Of a stretch of DNA of 64,000 nt, positions 10,915-22,547 are shown in pieces (position 1 is the first letter of the stretch; every line of letters starts with the position of its first letter). The translations under genes and the position numbers were made by a program. The DNA comes from Diphasiastrum complanatum (lineage: Eukaryota > Streptophyta > Lycopodiopsida > Lycopodiales > Lycopodiaceae). The stretch lies in assembly GCA_029204225.1 (NCBI GenBank), contig CM055092.1, forward strand, positions 12,960,476 through 13,024,475, given 5' to 3'. The notes under the pieces were generated by a model, which worked only from the letters and a program-made list of their open reading frames with translations, ran no database searches and had not been told where the DNA came from.

Positions 10915-12272
10915 TCCAAATTGACATGAATTTTTGAAATTGTTCAGGAGTAAGTTGCGCTCCAACTTGCACAATTTTCTCTGGTTCTCTTGGTTCAGCA
11001 AGATTCATTGGCTGAGTCCTAGCTATTCCATCGTAAACATCTTCCTTTTCTGGTTCTTGCTCCTCTGGTTCACGATGAGCTTTTGGTAACATAATCACAA
11101 CATCATCCAAGGATAGCATTTGAAATGCTTAGACATATCATACTGGACTTCTTCTGATTGTTCTTTTTCATAAGGATTGATCTTGGATCTTCGTTTAGCT
11201 TTCTTGGCAAGAATCGATTGTGGAGGTGATGACATTCTAGAAGACGTGCTCTTCTCTGAAGGTGACAACTTTGTTGATGGTGATTTCTTACGAGAACTCT
11301 GACTTGAAAAATCATCCTTGATCTTCTTTTTTTCTTTATTCAATAAAGGTGATACATTCTTAGAATCAACTTTTCGAGATGATTTTTTCCATTTTAGGAC
11401 CGTATTATAGTGTAGCTTAGCTTGCCTCTTCGTCATTGGTCTTGCAATCTTTCCTTCCTTTAATATAACTGCTTTTGGCAGTTTTATTATTGGTTTATCC
11501 GGAATATCTCGAACTCCAAATCTCGTAGGATCCATGTGATTGAGAATCTGTTCATCTGTAAGCTCTACATCTCCATCGTAAGTCAATGTGTGACTTATAT
11601 GAATTAGAAATTATCATCTCTAATCGGATCTGGTATTGGATCTATTGATATCCAAGCTACGTTCATCATGTTCAATGGAAAAGTGATCTGTGTATCCAAA
11701 GTTCGATCTGGTAAAGGAATCTCGCTCAATTCAGATTGATTATCTCGTTGACACATATAGCCTGCTATACAATCCACTGTTGCAAGAGCTTGGTTCCAAT
11801 TGACAGTATCGGTTTGAGAGTCATAGTGAACTCCCAGAGTCTTCACTTGTCGATCACATGTATGATCCATTGTTGATGAATCATCATCCCCTTTTTGGAC
11901 TACTGGCTTGATAGTCCAAGTGATTGGATCAACTTTGACTGCATGCTCACGATTCTCAAAAGTAATTTTTTCAGTGTTTCAATTATGAATTACTTGTGCA
12001 ACTTGTAACCATGGACGGCCCAATAAGACACGATATACATTTAGTGCGTTAGGTGAGTCCAATCCATTACTACAAAAGTAATAACAAACTGAACTCCGAC
12101 AATTTTGACAAGTATATCTTCTACCATCCCCTTCGGATAGACTATCGTTTGATCAACTAGCTTAATGGCGAAAGTGGCAGGTTTTATCTTAGTAAGGCCC
12201 CACTTTGCACATAGCTTTGTTGAAATCAGGTTAACTCTTATGACAATGAATGAAATGATACACCCGAAAAAA
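10915..12272 (-). pseudogene. gypsy G1: protease C-part and PR-RT spacer
   Basis: Read on the minus strand from 12272 downward. A retropepsin C-half (RVNLISTKLCAKWGLTKI, VYPKGMVEDI, VYRVLLGRPWLQ) is followed by a long charged spacer in pieces 11604-11870, 11095-11586 and 10901-11119. The spacer ends KIVQVGAQLTPEQFQKF, the segment just upstream of gypsy RT (compare LVQVGAHLNREQC at 36.3 kb). RT, RNase H and integrase are absent. The catalytic DSG half of the protease is missing here because a copia element begins at 12273; the N-half of the gene lies at 16867-17884. Confidence 0.75.
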
Positions 12273-12617
12273 TGCACAAAATTCTAGCCAAAACAACTCT
12301 GGTGACAAACCGACTAATTTAGATCATGAATGATTCGCGAAATAATTTGCAACAAGATCAATCAAGCAATCAAGCTCTACAACGAAACGAGACGAGACGA
12401 AACAGACGAAACGAAACAAAACGAAACCTAAGTGAGCTTTGTAATTGATTTACCCTTTAGCGAAGCGTTTCTTATTCTTTTAGGCACTGCATGTAGATCC
12501 ACACTGTGTGTTGGCGTGAGAGAAATATTGTTCTCTCACGAATTCGAGTCTCGCTTACTAGCGGACCTTGGATCTACATATCCTATTACAGAATTATCTC
12601 GCACGCAAGCGGATTCG
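12273..12617 (-). repeat. 3' LTR of Copia-B1, internally deleted and 5'-truncated
   Basis: Matches 15985-16140 and then 16495-16646, lacking about 300 bp in between and everything right of 16646. Its inner edge fuses directly to the RNase H frame at the hexamer GGATTC near 12612, so the end of pol, the polypurine tract and the LTR start are gone. A pentamer tract is at 12381-12428. Confidence 0.75.
12381..12428. repeat. Degenerate (ACGAA)n pentamer tract
   Basis: About nine copies of AACGA/GACGA/AACAA-type pentamers in the Copia-B1 LTR. The sister LTR has a shorter degenerate version near 16095-16135 and a separate (GCGAA)n run at 16175-16205. Confidence 0.7.
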
Positions 12618-13330
12618 CTCGAATAGACCTTTGTCCAGGGCCTTTGTGAAAATGTCAACAACCATGTCTTTCATTCCAATGAAGGTGGTCTGCAACATCT
12701 TCTTGCCAATCAGGTCCCTGATCAAGTGATACTTGATCGCAATGTGTTTCGTTCTTGAATTAAACACAGGGTCTTTCGTTAGATGAATTGCAGATGTGTT
12801 GTCCATCTGCAAGACCAGAGGTTCATTGTTCGTTTCGTCCAATTTGTCCAGGAATTGTCTGAGCCAAATTATCTCATTTGTCATCTTTGCTGCTGCGACA
12901 TACTCTACTTCGCAGGATGACTGGGCCACAATGGTTTGCTTCTTGCTGACCCAGAGAATTGTTGCTCCAGACGCAATGGTGCATCCTCCTGAGACACTTT
13001 TACAATCATCTTTGAGGGATGCCCATCTAACATCACTGTAGGAAATCATCTGAAAACCTGCATCACAACAATAACACAAACCATAATCTCTTGTTAATTG
13101 AAGATATTGCATAATTCGCTTTGCAATCTTCTAATGTGTTGAGCCAGGATTAGTGCAAAATTGGCTCATCTTGAACACTGCATAAGCAATGTCAGGGCAA
13201 GGTACATCAACGATCCTCTCAGCTTCATGTAAGGTGTGAGCTGCATCAATTCTCTCTCTGCCTCAGTCCTTGAAGAATTTTCGTTCGTCAACACTGTCCT
13301 TGCAAGCATTGGAATATTCGCCCCTTTGCA
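12594..13330 (-). pseudogene. RNase H and C-terminal RT, Copia-B1
   Basis: Minus strand. RNase H text is good: YSDVRWASLKDD, ILWVSKKQTIVAQSSCEVEY, DNTSAIHLTKDP, RTKHIAIKYHLI, MVVDIFTKALDKGLFE. It runs into LTR sequence, and the last residues (RIRLRAR) are LTR-encoded. Upstream, at 13166-13330, lies the RT thumb/connection segment (LRGSLMYLALT). The RT catalytic palm with its YVDD box is absent: the reading jumps from RT C-terminal text to the RT first motif at about 13325. Confidence 0.85.
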
Positions 13331-13858
13331 ATCCATTTGTCCTTCTCTGGACATTCAATTGTTTCCTCAAAAGTCTGTGGTTTGCCACTGAATCCACAAA
13401 ATTCTTCTGATGTGGAAGCTGAGCTGTCTGACACATATCTTGTTGGCGCTCTTTGTGGTCTTGTCGACCTTCTAGGACATCCTCCTGGGACAGCAATGCC
13501 TTTGTCTTTGTTTGCTCTGCTAGGTCCAGAACCATCCCAGTTTACGAGAACTATAGCAGTAGGCTACCTCTCGAATATTTCGTCTTCTGATTCGTCGCTT
13601 GAATGCGAAGCAACTTGAAAATCTTTTTTTTTTGTGTTCATCGTCTGCTCCCTCTGTCGCTGGTGGCAGATCATAGTAGTGTCTTTCCAGAATTTCATAG
13701 CTCACATGATTGTCATTGGCCATTGTCCTACTCTCAACGAATCTAACATCTCTCATTGTCTTCACAGTGTTTGTGTCTGGCATGTAGACTCTATAGTATG
13801 ACGAATTGTTGTCATAACCTACCAGAAATCCTTGTTCAGCTTTCTCATCAAGCTTCTT
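13330..13858 (-). pseudogene. IN-RT linker and first RT motif, Copia-B1
   Basis: Minus strand, spread over two frames. VYMPDTNTVKTMRDVRFVE is the domain after integrase. The basic linker PRRSTRPQRAPTRYVSD and the RT opening PQTFEETIECPEKDKWI follow. At about 13325 RT text jumps to the C-terminal connection region, a deletion of roughly 700 bp judged against family length. A run of T at 13624-13632 probably caused one frame slip. Confidence 0.75.
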
Positions 13859-14401
13859 TCAAAGCTTATCAGGGATATGTGCATAAGCTGCACAGCCAAA
13901 TATTCTGATGTGAGACAGGTTGGGCTTTCTTCCCCACCATAATTCATGTGGTGTCGTGTGAGGGACACCAAACTTCCCTGTCCAGTTCTGGATGTATGCA
14001 GCTATAGCTACTGATTCAGCCCACAGTACTCTTGGAGCTTTCGAGTAGGCCGTCATGAATCTGGTTGCTTCCATCAGGGTTCTATTATTCCTCTCTGCAA
14101 CACCGTTGTGCTGCAGTGTGTTGGCTGCAGTCTTTCTGTGAATGATACCACGATTATTACAGAAATCAGTGAAGTGATTCGAGATGTATTCGCCACCTCG
14201 ATCTGTCCTGATCTGCTTCACTTTGTTGTCTGTGCATCTCTCTACCCAATGCACATACTCTATGAATTTATCAAGTGCTTCAGATTTATTCTGAATGAAA
14301 TACACTTTGACGGATTTACTATAATCATCAATGAAGGTTATGTAATATTTCGAGCCTCCTACTGAGATCACATTGAAAGGCCCACAGATGTCAGAATGCA
14401 C
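13859..14401 (-). CDS. integrase core, Copia-B1
   Basis: An uninterrupted 180-codon frame with a copia integrase core: MHSDICGPF (first Asp), YITFIDDYSK, RTDRGGEYI (second Asp), NGVAERNNRT (Glu), then LWWGRKPNLSHIRIFGC. In active elements this enzyme inserts the cDNA. The frame has only the core; the HHCC finger is in the next, decayed segment. It is an open fragment of a broken polyprotein, and translation is doubtful. Confidence 0.85.
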   Translation of the reverse strand: MHSDICGPFNVISVGGSKYYITFIDDYSKSVKVYFIQNKSEALDKFIEYVHWVERCTDNKVKQIRTDRGGEYISNHFTDFCNNRGIIHRKTAANTLQHNGVAERNNRTLMEATRFMTAYSKAPRVLWAESVAIAAYIQNWTGKFGVPHTTPHELWWGRKPNLSHIRIFGCAAYAHIPDKL

Positions 14402-14688
14402 TAACTCCAGAATTTTAGTTGTTCTGTAGGAGTCATGAAGTGCAAGACATCTTACCCTTCAGACATGCATCACAAGTGGTCGAATTATTTGCATTCGAGA
14501 TGTTGACCCCTGTTATTGCCCCATGATGGCTTGCTTGGTAAAGTGCTATTGAGTTCGTGTGGCATAGTCTTTGTGCGTTTGGCAAATCATCATGACTCTG
14601 ATGCACCTGATCTGCAGACAGACGTACCTTAAGGTGATATAGATTAGTTTTTCTTCTACCGTGATCAGGGTACTAGTGCTGGCATCAA
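14402..14688 (-). pseudogene. pre-integrase HHCC region, Copia-B1
   Basis: Minus-strand reading gives NLYHLKVRLSADQ, QRLCHTNSIALYQASHHG and CDACLKGKMSC, the GAG-pre-integrase finger in degraded form. The usual LWHKRLGH has become LCHTNSIAL, so zinc binding is unlikely. Frame changes separate it from both neighbours. Confidence 0.65.
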
Positions 14689-15240
14689 TCACATTGCATG
14701 CTTCATCAAAAAATGTACACGCATCCCTGCATCAGCTATCCTTGCCACAGAAAGCAAGTCCTGCTGCAGTGTAGGCATGAACAGAACATCTTCGAATCGT
14801 TTTTCTCGACCATTCGTGTTGAGCCACAATGAACCAATACCATTCACTTGATGTTTGGATCCACCTCCAAGAACAATGAATCTTGATGGATCTGCACTTC
14901 TGAAATCAGACATAATTCGTCTTGATGTCATGAAGTGTGAGGTAGCTCCTGAATCTAGGATCACCTCTTGTGTGTCAGATGTTGATGCTGCACACACATC
15001 TTCACAAATGTAGGCGGTCGAACAATTTTTGTTCGATCTCTCTTCGCCCATTTTTGAGCTCTTAGGCTCCTCAACATAGGACAAATTGTTGTTGTTCTCC
15101 TGTCTGTTATGTGTTGATTTGTTTCTTGGATTCAGACGGCAATCCATTGCTGCATGACCTTTCTTGTGGCAATGGATACATTCAATTTTTGGATTGAGCC
15201 AACACATTTCAACTGTGTGCCCATCTCGTCTGCATCTCAC
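14689..15240 (-). CDS. gag zinc knuckles and protease, Copia-B1
   Basis: Open frame of 183 codons. At its N-terminus lie a partial knuckle (RCRRDGHTVEMC) and an intact CCHC knuckle, CIHCHKKGHAAMDC, a nucleic-acid-binding motif of nucleocapsid. Mid-frame is the retropepsin site VILDSGATSHFMT, with DSG encoded at 14947-14955, then the flap and LLSVARIADAG segments. Catalytic residues look intact. It is separated from the rest of gag by a stop or frame change at about 15240. Confidence 0.85.
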   Translation of the reverse strand: MRCRRDGHTVEMCWLNPKIECIHCHKKGHAAMDCRLNPRNKSTHNRQENNNNLSYVEEPKSSKMGEERSNKNCSTAYICEDVCAASTSDTQEVILDSGATSHFMTSRRIMSDFRSADPSRFIVLGGGSKHQVNGIGSLWLNTNGREKRFEDVLFMPTLQQDLLSVARIADAGMRVHFLMKHAM

Positions 15241-15984
15241 GCAAGTCTTCTTTTCTCCACTCTGCTATTTCGACCTCCCTTTGTTCTTCCAGTTGCCTTT
15301 GCTGTTCCCCTCTGCTTGCTGTTTGTGGTCATGCCTTTGATTCGACTCCCTCTTAGGCTTGAATTGTTTCTTGGTCTTTTCTTTGTTGCCATAGAGGGCC
15401 TGGTCAGAACCATCTTTGTGATCAAGATGCTCCCTCGCCTCGACTTCCTCTCAAGTTTTGACAATTGCCTTTTTGAGGGTCATTGTAGGATCTTTCGCGA
15501 GCAAGATTTTGGTTGTCTGGAAAGATCTGGGTAGGGCTCTCAATAAGTAAGTGAGCTGCTTCTCAGCTGACACTGCATTCTTTGCTCCAGAGTTATGTAG
15601 TGACATGAATAGATCCTTCATCTTCCTTACAAAAGAAGTGAGGTCTTTCCCATCCCACTGTAGATTTGTCAGCTGGTCTTCCAGCATCATTATTTGACTT
15701 CTTGATTTCATTTGAAATCTCATGAGCAATGCATTCCACATCTCCTTTGCCTTGGAGAGTGTAGCCAAGTCAAGCGTGAGACTATCTTCGATGGAAGATG
15801 ATAGCAAGGCACTGCCTTGTCATTTTTCTCCCTCCACTCACTTAGCTCTTTGCCTAATGTTGTAGGCATCTCCTCTGTGTCATCCACCCAGGGGAAGAGT
15901 CCTTCACCCTTTAGTATCAGCGATGTCTTAACTTTTCATGCCAGAAAGTTAGATCTTGAAGAATCCAGAACTATACAGATCTTA
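15237..15984 (-). pseudogene. gag capsid region, Copia-B1
   Basis: The best frame is 15451-15807 (118 codons) with UBN2-type gag text: KAKEMWNALLMRFQMKS, LEDQLTNLQWDGKDL, LLRALPRSFQTTKILLAKDP. A Lys/Arg-rich tail follows in another frame (15237-15464). Upstream, to 15984, the N-terminus is readable as LDSSRSNFLA, a TGA in place of Trp, then LFPWVDDTEEMPTTL. No primer site separates gag from the LTR edge at 15985, so the leader and primer site appear deleted. Confidence 0.75.
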
Positions 15985-16866
15985 TGCACAAAATTCTAGC
16001 CAAAACAACTCCAGTGACAAAATGACAGAATTAAATCACGAACAATTCGCGAAATAATTCGCGACAAGATCAATCAAACAATCAAGCTCTGCAACAAGAC
16101 AAGATGAGACGAAACAGACAAAATAAAACGAAACGAACCCTCGGTGAGCTCTGTAATTGATTTACTCTTTAGCTAAGCGAAGCGAAGCGAAGCGAAACGA
16201 AGTGAAGCACGAAGCAAAAGGATTTGCGAATGAATTCAGTTCATCAAGAATTCAGATGTGATCGCTGGTCACTGCCGGCTATATCACTCTTACAATCCTT
16301 CATATAGTAGTCAAACACAGCTGATCTACGTTAACAGAAGAATGTAGCATTCAACAATGATCAAACCAATGATGCGGAATTAGAATGAACAAGTGAATTA
16401 GACACACGGATAGTAGCAGACAAATTTGCATACAAGATCATACAATCACCTAGATTAATAATGTGCACAACAGCTACAAAGTCATCTATTGATTTTTTTG
16501 ATTCTTTCAAGCACTGCATGCAGATTCCACGCAGTGCGTTGGCGTGAGAGAAATATTGTTCTCTCACAAATTCGAGTCTCGCTTACTAGCGGACCTTGGA
16601 TTCTACAGATCCTATTACAGAATTATCTCGCACGCAAGCGGATTCGTGTTCAGTATCTTTTCTTGTCTTCTTCTTGTCTTGCTTACTAGAATAAGACTTC
16701 AAACTTCAAACTTCAGACTAAATGTAATGTGCATCAATCAAGAAGTATATAGTTTGTGAACAATTTCATGTCGCATTCTTAGAAAGATTAAACATCTACA
16801 ACTAATTTGCGAATGACAAGAGTGGCTAATTAGCCACGATCTAAAACTCTTCTGATGATGTCATGA
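15985..16866 (-). repeat. 5' LTR of Copia-B1 (outer edge uncertain)
   Basis: Inner terminus TGCACAAAATTC is shared with 12273. Identity to the 3' LTR covers 15985-16140 and 16495-16646. The outer 200 bp has no partner because the 3' LTR is truncated, so the outer edge is inferred from where gypsy G1 protease reading resumes (KKVIQVPLGTD, about 16870). It contains TTCGCGAA at 16046-16053 and a (GCGAA)n run at 16175-16205. Confidence 0.65.
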
Positions 16867-17884
16867 TATCATATCAGATATCTGTACCCAATGGTACTTG
16901 GATGACCTTCTTGATCAATTGAGGAGCACGGCTGATTTTGTGTCGTGTCGTGTTGTGTCGCCATCTGTCAAAGATTCAGATTTGAAAGCTAGCAAAGCTT
17001 TGGCATTAGAAACAAAATGTCTCTTCAGTTTCTTTACCAAATTGTCTAGATTGTATCGGCAAGGCAATGTTTCGTTGCTCACTTTCCCATGCTACTCCTA
17101 CATTGAGCACTTCACTTGATTATTCAAATGCGGCACAAAAGAGTGGCTTCTGAGGGACTGGTGGTTCAATTTGAGTCAATCTTTTCACTAATACTTCTTT
17201 TGCTTTTGGCACCATCTTCAGAAATTCTCTTAGTGTAATATCCATCTTGCACGACAGAATATTCTCGATCATTTTCGTTTGCGGTGCTTCAAGCTCTGTC
17301 ATCTTGAAGGGTTCTTCATGATGATGCAACTGAGTATTGACATCCATTCGTGGATTATGTAAATTCGAAGGCGGCATAGGTGAAGAGTGGGCTTTGGCTG
17401 CTGTTTTAGCTACTTCCAAGGCTTCTTCTTCTTGCAATTGTTTAATCCACTGTCTCATATTCTGGTATCTCTTCTTTTCTGAGTTGAGATTTGGATACAC
17501 CCTTGATGTAGTAGGTATATATGTAGTTAGTACAGATTCAGCAAGTACTGGATCAACTAGAACCTCTTTCTGCTTATGAGATCTGGTAACAACCATCAAA
17601 GGTACACTTGGTTCAGTAGGCTAAGTTGTTGGTCTTTGCTTGATCATAATCATATTCAATGGAGCAGTAATCGATGGTGGTTTTGGTCTTGCTGGACATG
17701 TACAATCCTTGTAACAATGTCCATAACCGCATTCACGATAGAATGGAACAAACTTTTCTTTGTTCGCATTTCGCAACAATGTGATTCTCTCCGCATGCAA
17801 AGCATCCAAGTGGTGCTTTGGCCCATTGTCTCGCTGTTTGTTGTTGCGCGACAGCATAGATAGCATACTACTCTGAAGGACCAA
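16867..17884 (-). pseudogene. gypsy G1: gag C-part and protease N-part
   Basis: One minus-strand frame runs from 17884 to 17120, broken by a single TAG at 17621-17623. It contains a knuckle-like YRECGYGHCYKDC (first Cys replaced by Tyr), the segment VTRSHKQKEVLVDPVLAES and a predicted helical stretch (EKKRYQNMRQWIKQLQEEEA). It then reads LREFLKMVPKAKEVLVKRL and CAAFE, stop, followed by VLNVGVAWESEQ and, after gaps, KKVIQVPLGTD, the strand before a retropepsin DSG. The homologous block at 27.2-27.9 kb confirms it as a gypsy family. It continues at 12272 beyond the nested Copia-B1. The left side is cut by an LTR at 17885. Confidence 0.75.
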
Positions 17885-18363
17885 TGTCATGGTCATATTC
17901 AGTTAAGGACATGGAATAGTCCTAATATGGTAGATCGGCCCTCTGATATTCGAGGTTATAGGTCACGCCGAGATTTAATTCCATGTTGAGACCTATTTGT
18001 GACTAATTACCTTGAGAGGACCCAGACACTCTAATTGAGACATATGGAGTAGTGCATGTACGTGTGACAGATATAGGCAGGAGTACTACATGAAGAGATA
18101 AGACCTATTTATAGTTGACCTACATGGGGATTGCATGGGATCATGCACAAAAATCTACTCTCTATATATTGAGGTGGGGATTATCCCGTCGACATATTGG
18201 GTTTAGGTTACTACTTTCTCTCTTCTCCTCTAGCTTTCACATGGCATAGTTTGGGTGCTAGATCCAGGTTTTTGGTCTAGGATTGGTTGGGCGTTTTGGC
18301 TCCATAGTCTCTCTTATTGTGTTCTCTTATCCTCATCTTAGGGGTTTTCCTAGTGGTCTTTAC
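17885..18363 (+). repeat. 479-bp gypsy LTR, plus orientation
   Basis: TGTCATGGTCATATTC to TCTTTACA, inverted partner of 21380-21857 (478 bp), roughly 85-90% identical by eye. TATATATT at 18173-18180 fits a core promoter. No primer site follows and no 5-bp duplication is seen (ACCAA left, TTGAG right). It truncates gypsy G1 gag. Confidence 0.8.
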
Positions 18364-18372
18364 ATTGAGGTC

Positions 18373-19042
18373 TGTGAGATCCAATAGGTCTCAATAAAAT
18401 ACTAGAGTAAAGAGATTTATACTTTTAAAGTGCTAATCTAAAATTTCAACTCAATTAATAAACTGGGAACTACTCAATATACTTAAGAATCAACACATTT
18501 CATGATTCTGCTTAAGTATCCATTTATGATCCGTCAATCACAAATAATTAGATTCTTATGATTTGTCAATCATAATTGACTGGAATCTCAAACATACTTA
18601 ATTCCTAAAGGATATTGAAATTTATGTTTAATACACAACTCAAGAAATATATAAACATCATTCCAAAATCTTTTCCACTAGAAAAATATTGGATTTTAAG
18701 AATATCAAACTGGATTTTTCAAAATCTGAGTTATCAAATTATTCGAGAAATTTCTAAGAAGTAAAGGATTAGCTAAGAAAGTGAGAAATATATTTGAGGG
18801 CCTCTGATTTTGTAAATAATGAGATACCACATTGGGATCTAGATTAAACTTCAAAATTTCTCAAAATACCCCACATTTTATCAATGGTTTTTTTTTTTCC
18901 GTATTATGACTAGGTACTAAAATTTTCTATTGACAATCAGATCTTTACAGTCCTAGAATTTCCTTTCCAAAATTACTTATGTCCCATGCCATCAGCTCTT
19001 CCTTCCAAAAAAAAACACATAACCGCCATATCTGATATTCCA
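18373..19042 (+). repeat. Repeat unit R1, short copy
   Basis: Begins GTGAGATCCAATAGG and ends near GATATTCCACA. It matches the start (22548 onward) and end (24490-24800) of a longer copy in the same orientation, lacking about 1.6 kb of the middle. Non-coding; its nature (LTR or internal region) is unknown. Confidence 0.7.
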
Positions 19043-19224
19043 CATGTGTGAGCTCTCTGTCCGTACAGGGCTCTGCTGGAGCAGATCAAGCTCATTTTGA
19101 TTCAATTATGATCCACCAATAGCTTGTCTCTCAGCGAGTTTGAATCCCTCTCCCAAATCCGAGTTCCTGCAAGCAAAAGCACTAAAGATCTGATGTATAC
19201 ACCCTCACCTCTTCAAAGCATGAA

Positions 19225-19236
19225 GCTCTGATACCA
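19225..19236 (-). other. Primer-binding site on the minus strand
   Basis: GCTCTGATACCA, the reverse complement of TGGTATCAGAGC, directly abuts an LTR-like start TGTGAAGTTTTTAGC at 19237. It fits the 5' end of a minus-strand element, possibly G1. Confidence 0.75.
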
Positions 19237-20799
<1,563 letters not shown>

Positions 20800-21379
20800 G
20801 AGTCCTCGGCCCAAAGTTGTGTCGGTCTCTCAGCACTAGGCCTGCATTTGTTGTGCAGGAGCATTGTTGTCGATTTGTTTATTGCTGGAACATGGATGCT
20901 TCAGGAAAAGCGTGGATAGAATTCGCTTACGTAAAATCTAAGGCTTTATTTGATGATGGTGAGCAGCAAGAACTCAGACTTGCCAAATTTTCAATAATAC
21001 CCATGAAGGTTTGGTGGCCATTCCGGATAATACCCGAATTTGATGTTGAGCTGGTGGTCTGTTTCATTGTGAAACAATCAGACTTTGGTTGAATCTTGCC
21101 CATTGACGGACAATCATTAACCTTAGTCTTCCCCTGATCATTGCCTTCCCAGTTGAAGGCTATGTGTTTGAGCTTGTCCGTGGACATTGTATTGAATTGC
21201 CTTCAAGTTGTCCTGTTGATGCTAGTCCCCTTTGTAATTCATCACTAATAAATATGGGCATTGAGTGCGCCAAGAGTCTTGATAGAACCTACAGGATTTC
21301 CTCGGTTGCCAATTTCCTGGCTTTCTTAGATATCATTGGCTTGATGAATTCTACCATCACTGTCTTTTGTGATGGTTTT
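20800..21379. other. Non-repeat segment of unknown origin
   Basis: About 580 bp between two LTR-like blocks. Short frames exist on both strands (20817-21092 plus, 20927-21187 minus, 21164-21412 plus), but none has a recognisable motif and the last runs into the LTR. It could be a retroelement internal fragment or captured host DNA; I cannot tell. Confidence 0.4.
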
Positions 21380-21857
21380 TGTAATAACCCAAAAGGATTG
21401 CCTCTAAGATGAGGATAAGAGAACACAATAGGAGAGACTATGGAGCCAAACCTCCCAACCAATCCTAGAACAAAATTGGATCTAGCCCCCAAGCCATGCC
21501 ATGTGAAGCAAGAGGAGAAGAGAGAACCTAGTAACCTAAACCCAATATGTCGAGGAGAGAATCCCCACCTCAATATATAGAGAGTAGAGTCTGGTGCATG
21601 AAACCATGCAACCCCCATGCAGGTCAACTATAAATAGGTCTCATCTCTTCATGCAATCCTCTTGCCTATATCCATCACACATACATGCAATGCTCCAAAT
21701 GTCTCAATTAGAGTGTCTGGGTCCTCTCAAGGTAATTAGTCACAAACAGGCCTTGACATGGAGTTAAATCACGGCATGACCAATAATCTCAAGTACTGGA
21801 GGGCCGGTCTACCATATTAGGACTATTCCAAGTCCTTAACCGAATATGGCCATAACA
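21380..21857 (-). repeat. 478-bp gypsy 3' LTR, minus orientation
   Basis: On the minus strand TGTTATGGCCATATTC to GGGTTATTACA, inverted copy of 17885-18363. A purine tract lies directly upstream (21858-21873), so this is the 3' LTR of an element whose body lies to the right. Confidence 0.8.
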
Positions 21858-21873
21858 TTCTTCCCTCCTTAAA
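21858..21873 (-). other. Polypurine tract of the minus-strand gypsy element
   Basis: Minus strand TTTAAGGAGGGAAGAA immediately before the LTR start TGTTATGG. The chromovirus fragment at 32.9 kb has a comparable arrangement (GGGAGGAGGAGGAGAGAA before TGTTAT). Confidence 0.75.
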
Positions 21874-22547
21874 CTGCTTCTATCCTTAGAAGCTCCTCAA
21901 GACGGGAAAGAAGTATAGGAACAGTTCCTTTAATTTACGCTATTAACCGAGGAAAACATTATTCTTAGTCTGACTTCCATATCAAACAAGTACTCAGAGA
22001 TAAATCTATTTTCAACAGTTAATCTCTGTTCTGGAGTATGACTCAAGTTTGGAAAAAATACACTAAGCAATAAATTTCTCAACTAGGTTATACTCAACAC
22101 AAGCTAGTAATATCACCTTCATATAAAACACTTACATGAACACTGAGTGAAATATTCCCTAACTTAGGAGATTAAAGTTAAAGAAAAGAAATAATATTAC
22201 AGTTTGAAATTATCCACAAACTCTGACAGATAATTCATAAGCTTTCAAGTACAAATATCCTTAGAATCCAATTCTAAGATATGATAATTCAATCAATTAG
22301 AATCTCTAGGAGAATCAATAAGATATAGAATGATTAAAACTCAACTTTGAGTATCCCAAATACTTTTTTGAGTTAAATGCTCCTGTTTCTAGCACCAAAC
22401 ACAAGAAAATAGCATTCATTCATCTTAATAGACTTGTTTGTCTCCTATGATAACTGGAGATCCAAGTAAATGAAGAACTGTACTCAAGCATCTTCAGACC
22501 ATAAACTGTAGCAAAATAGCACCCACTAGATAAATAAGGTAATATTC
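21874..22547. other. Non-coding, AT-rich
   Basis: Between the polypurine tract and repeat R1. No open frame above 60 codons and no recognised motif. Presumably the 3' untranslated part of a defective gypsy element. Confidence 0.4.

Larger units (their letters stand above)
12273..16866 (-). mobile_element. Copia-B1, nested copia element lacking the RT core
   Basis: Minus-strand Ty1/copia element between two LTR copies that both begin TGCACAAAATTCTAGCC (12273 and 15985). It holds gag, two zinc knuckles, protease, integrase, the RT start, the RT end and RNase H, but the central RT is deleted. It interrupts the gypsy G1 protease: gag and PR N-part lie at 16867-17884, the PR C-part at 12272 downward. 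No 5-bp duplication could be identified; the left flank is AAAAA. The outer right edge is uncertain by tens of bases. Confidence 0.85.

Noticed and set aside
13337-13618. Plus-strand frame of 93 codons, and similar plus frames through 12.8-15.5 kb
   Set aside because: Shadows of the minus-strand Copia-B1 polyprotein.
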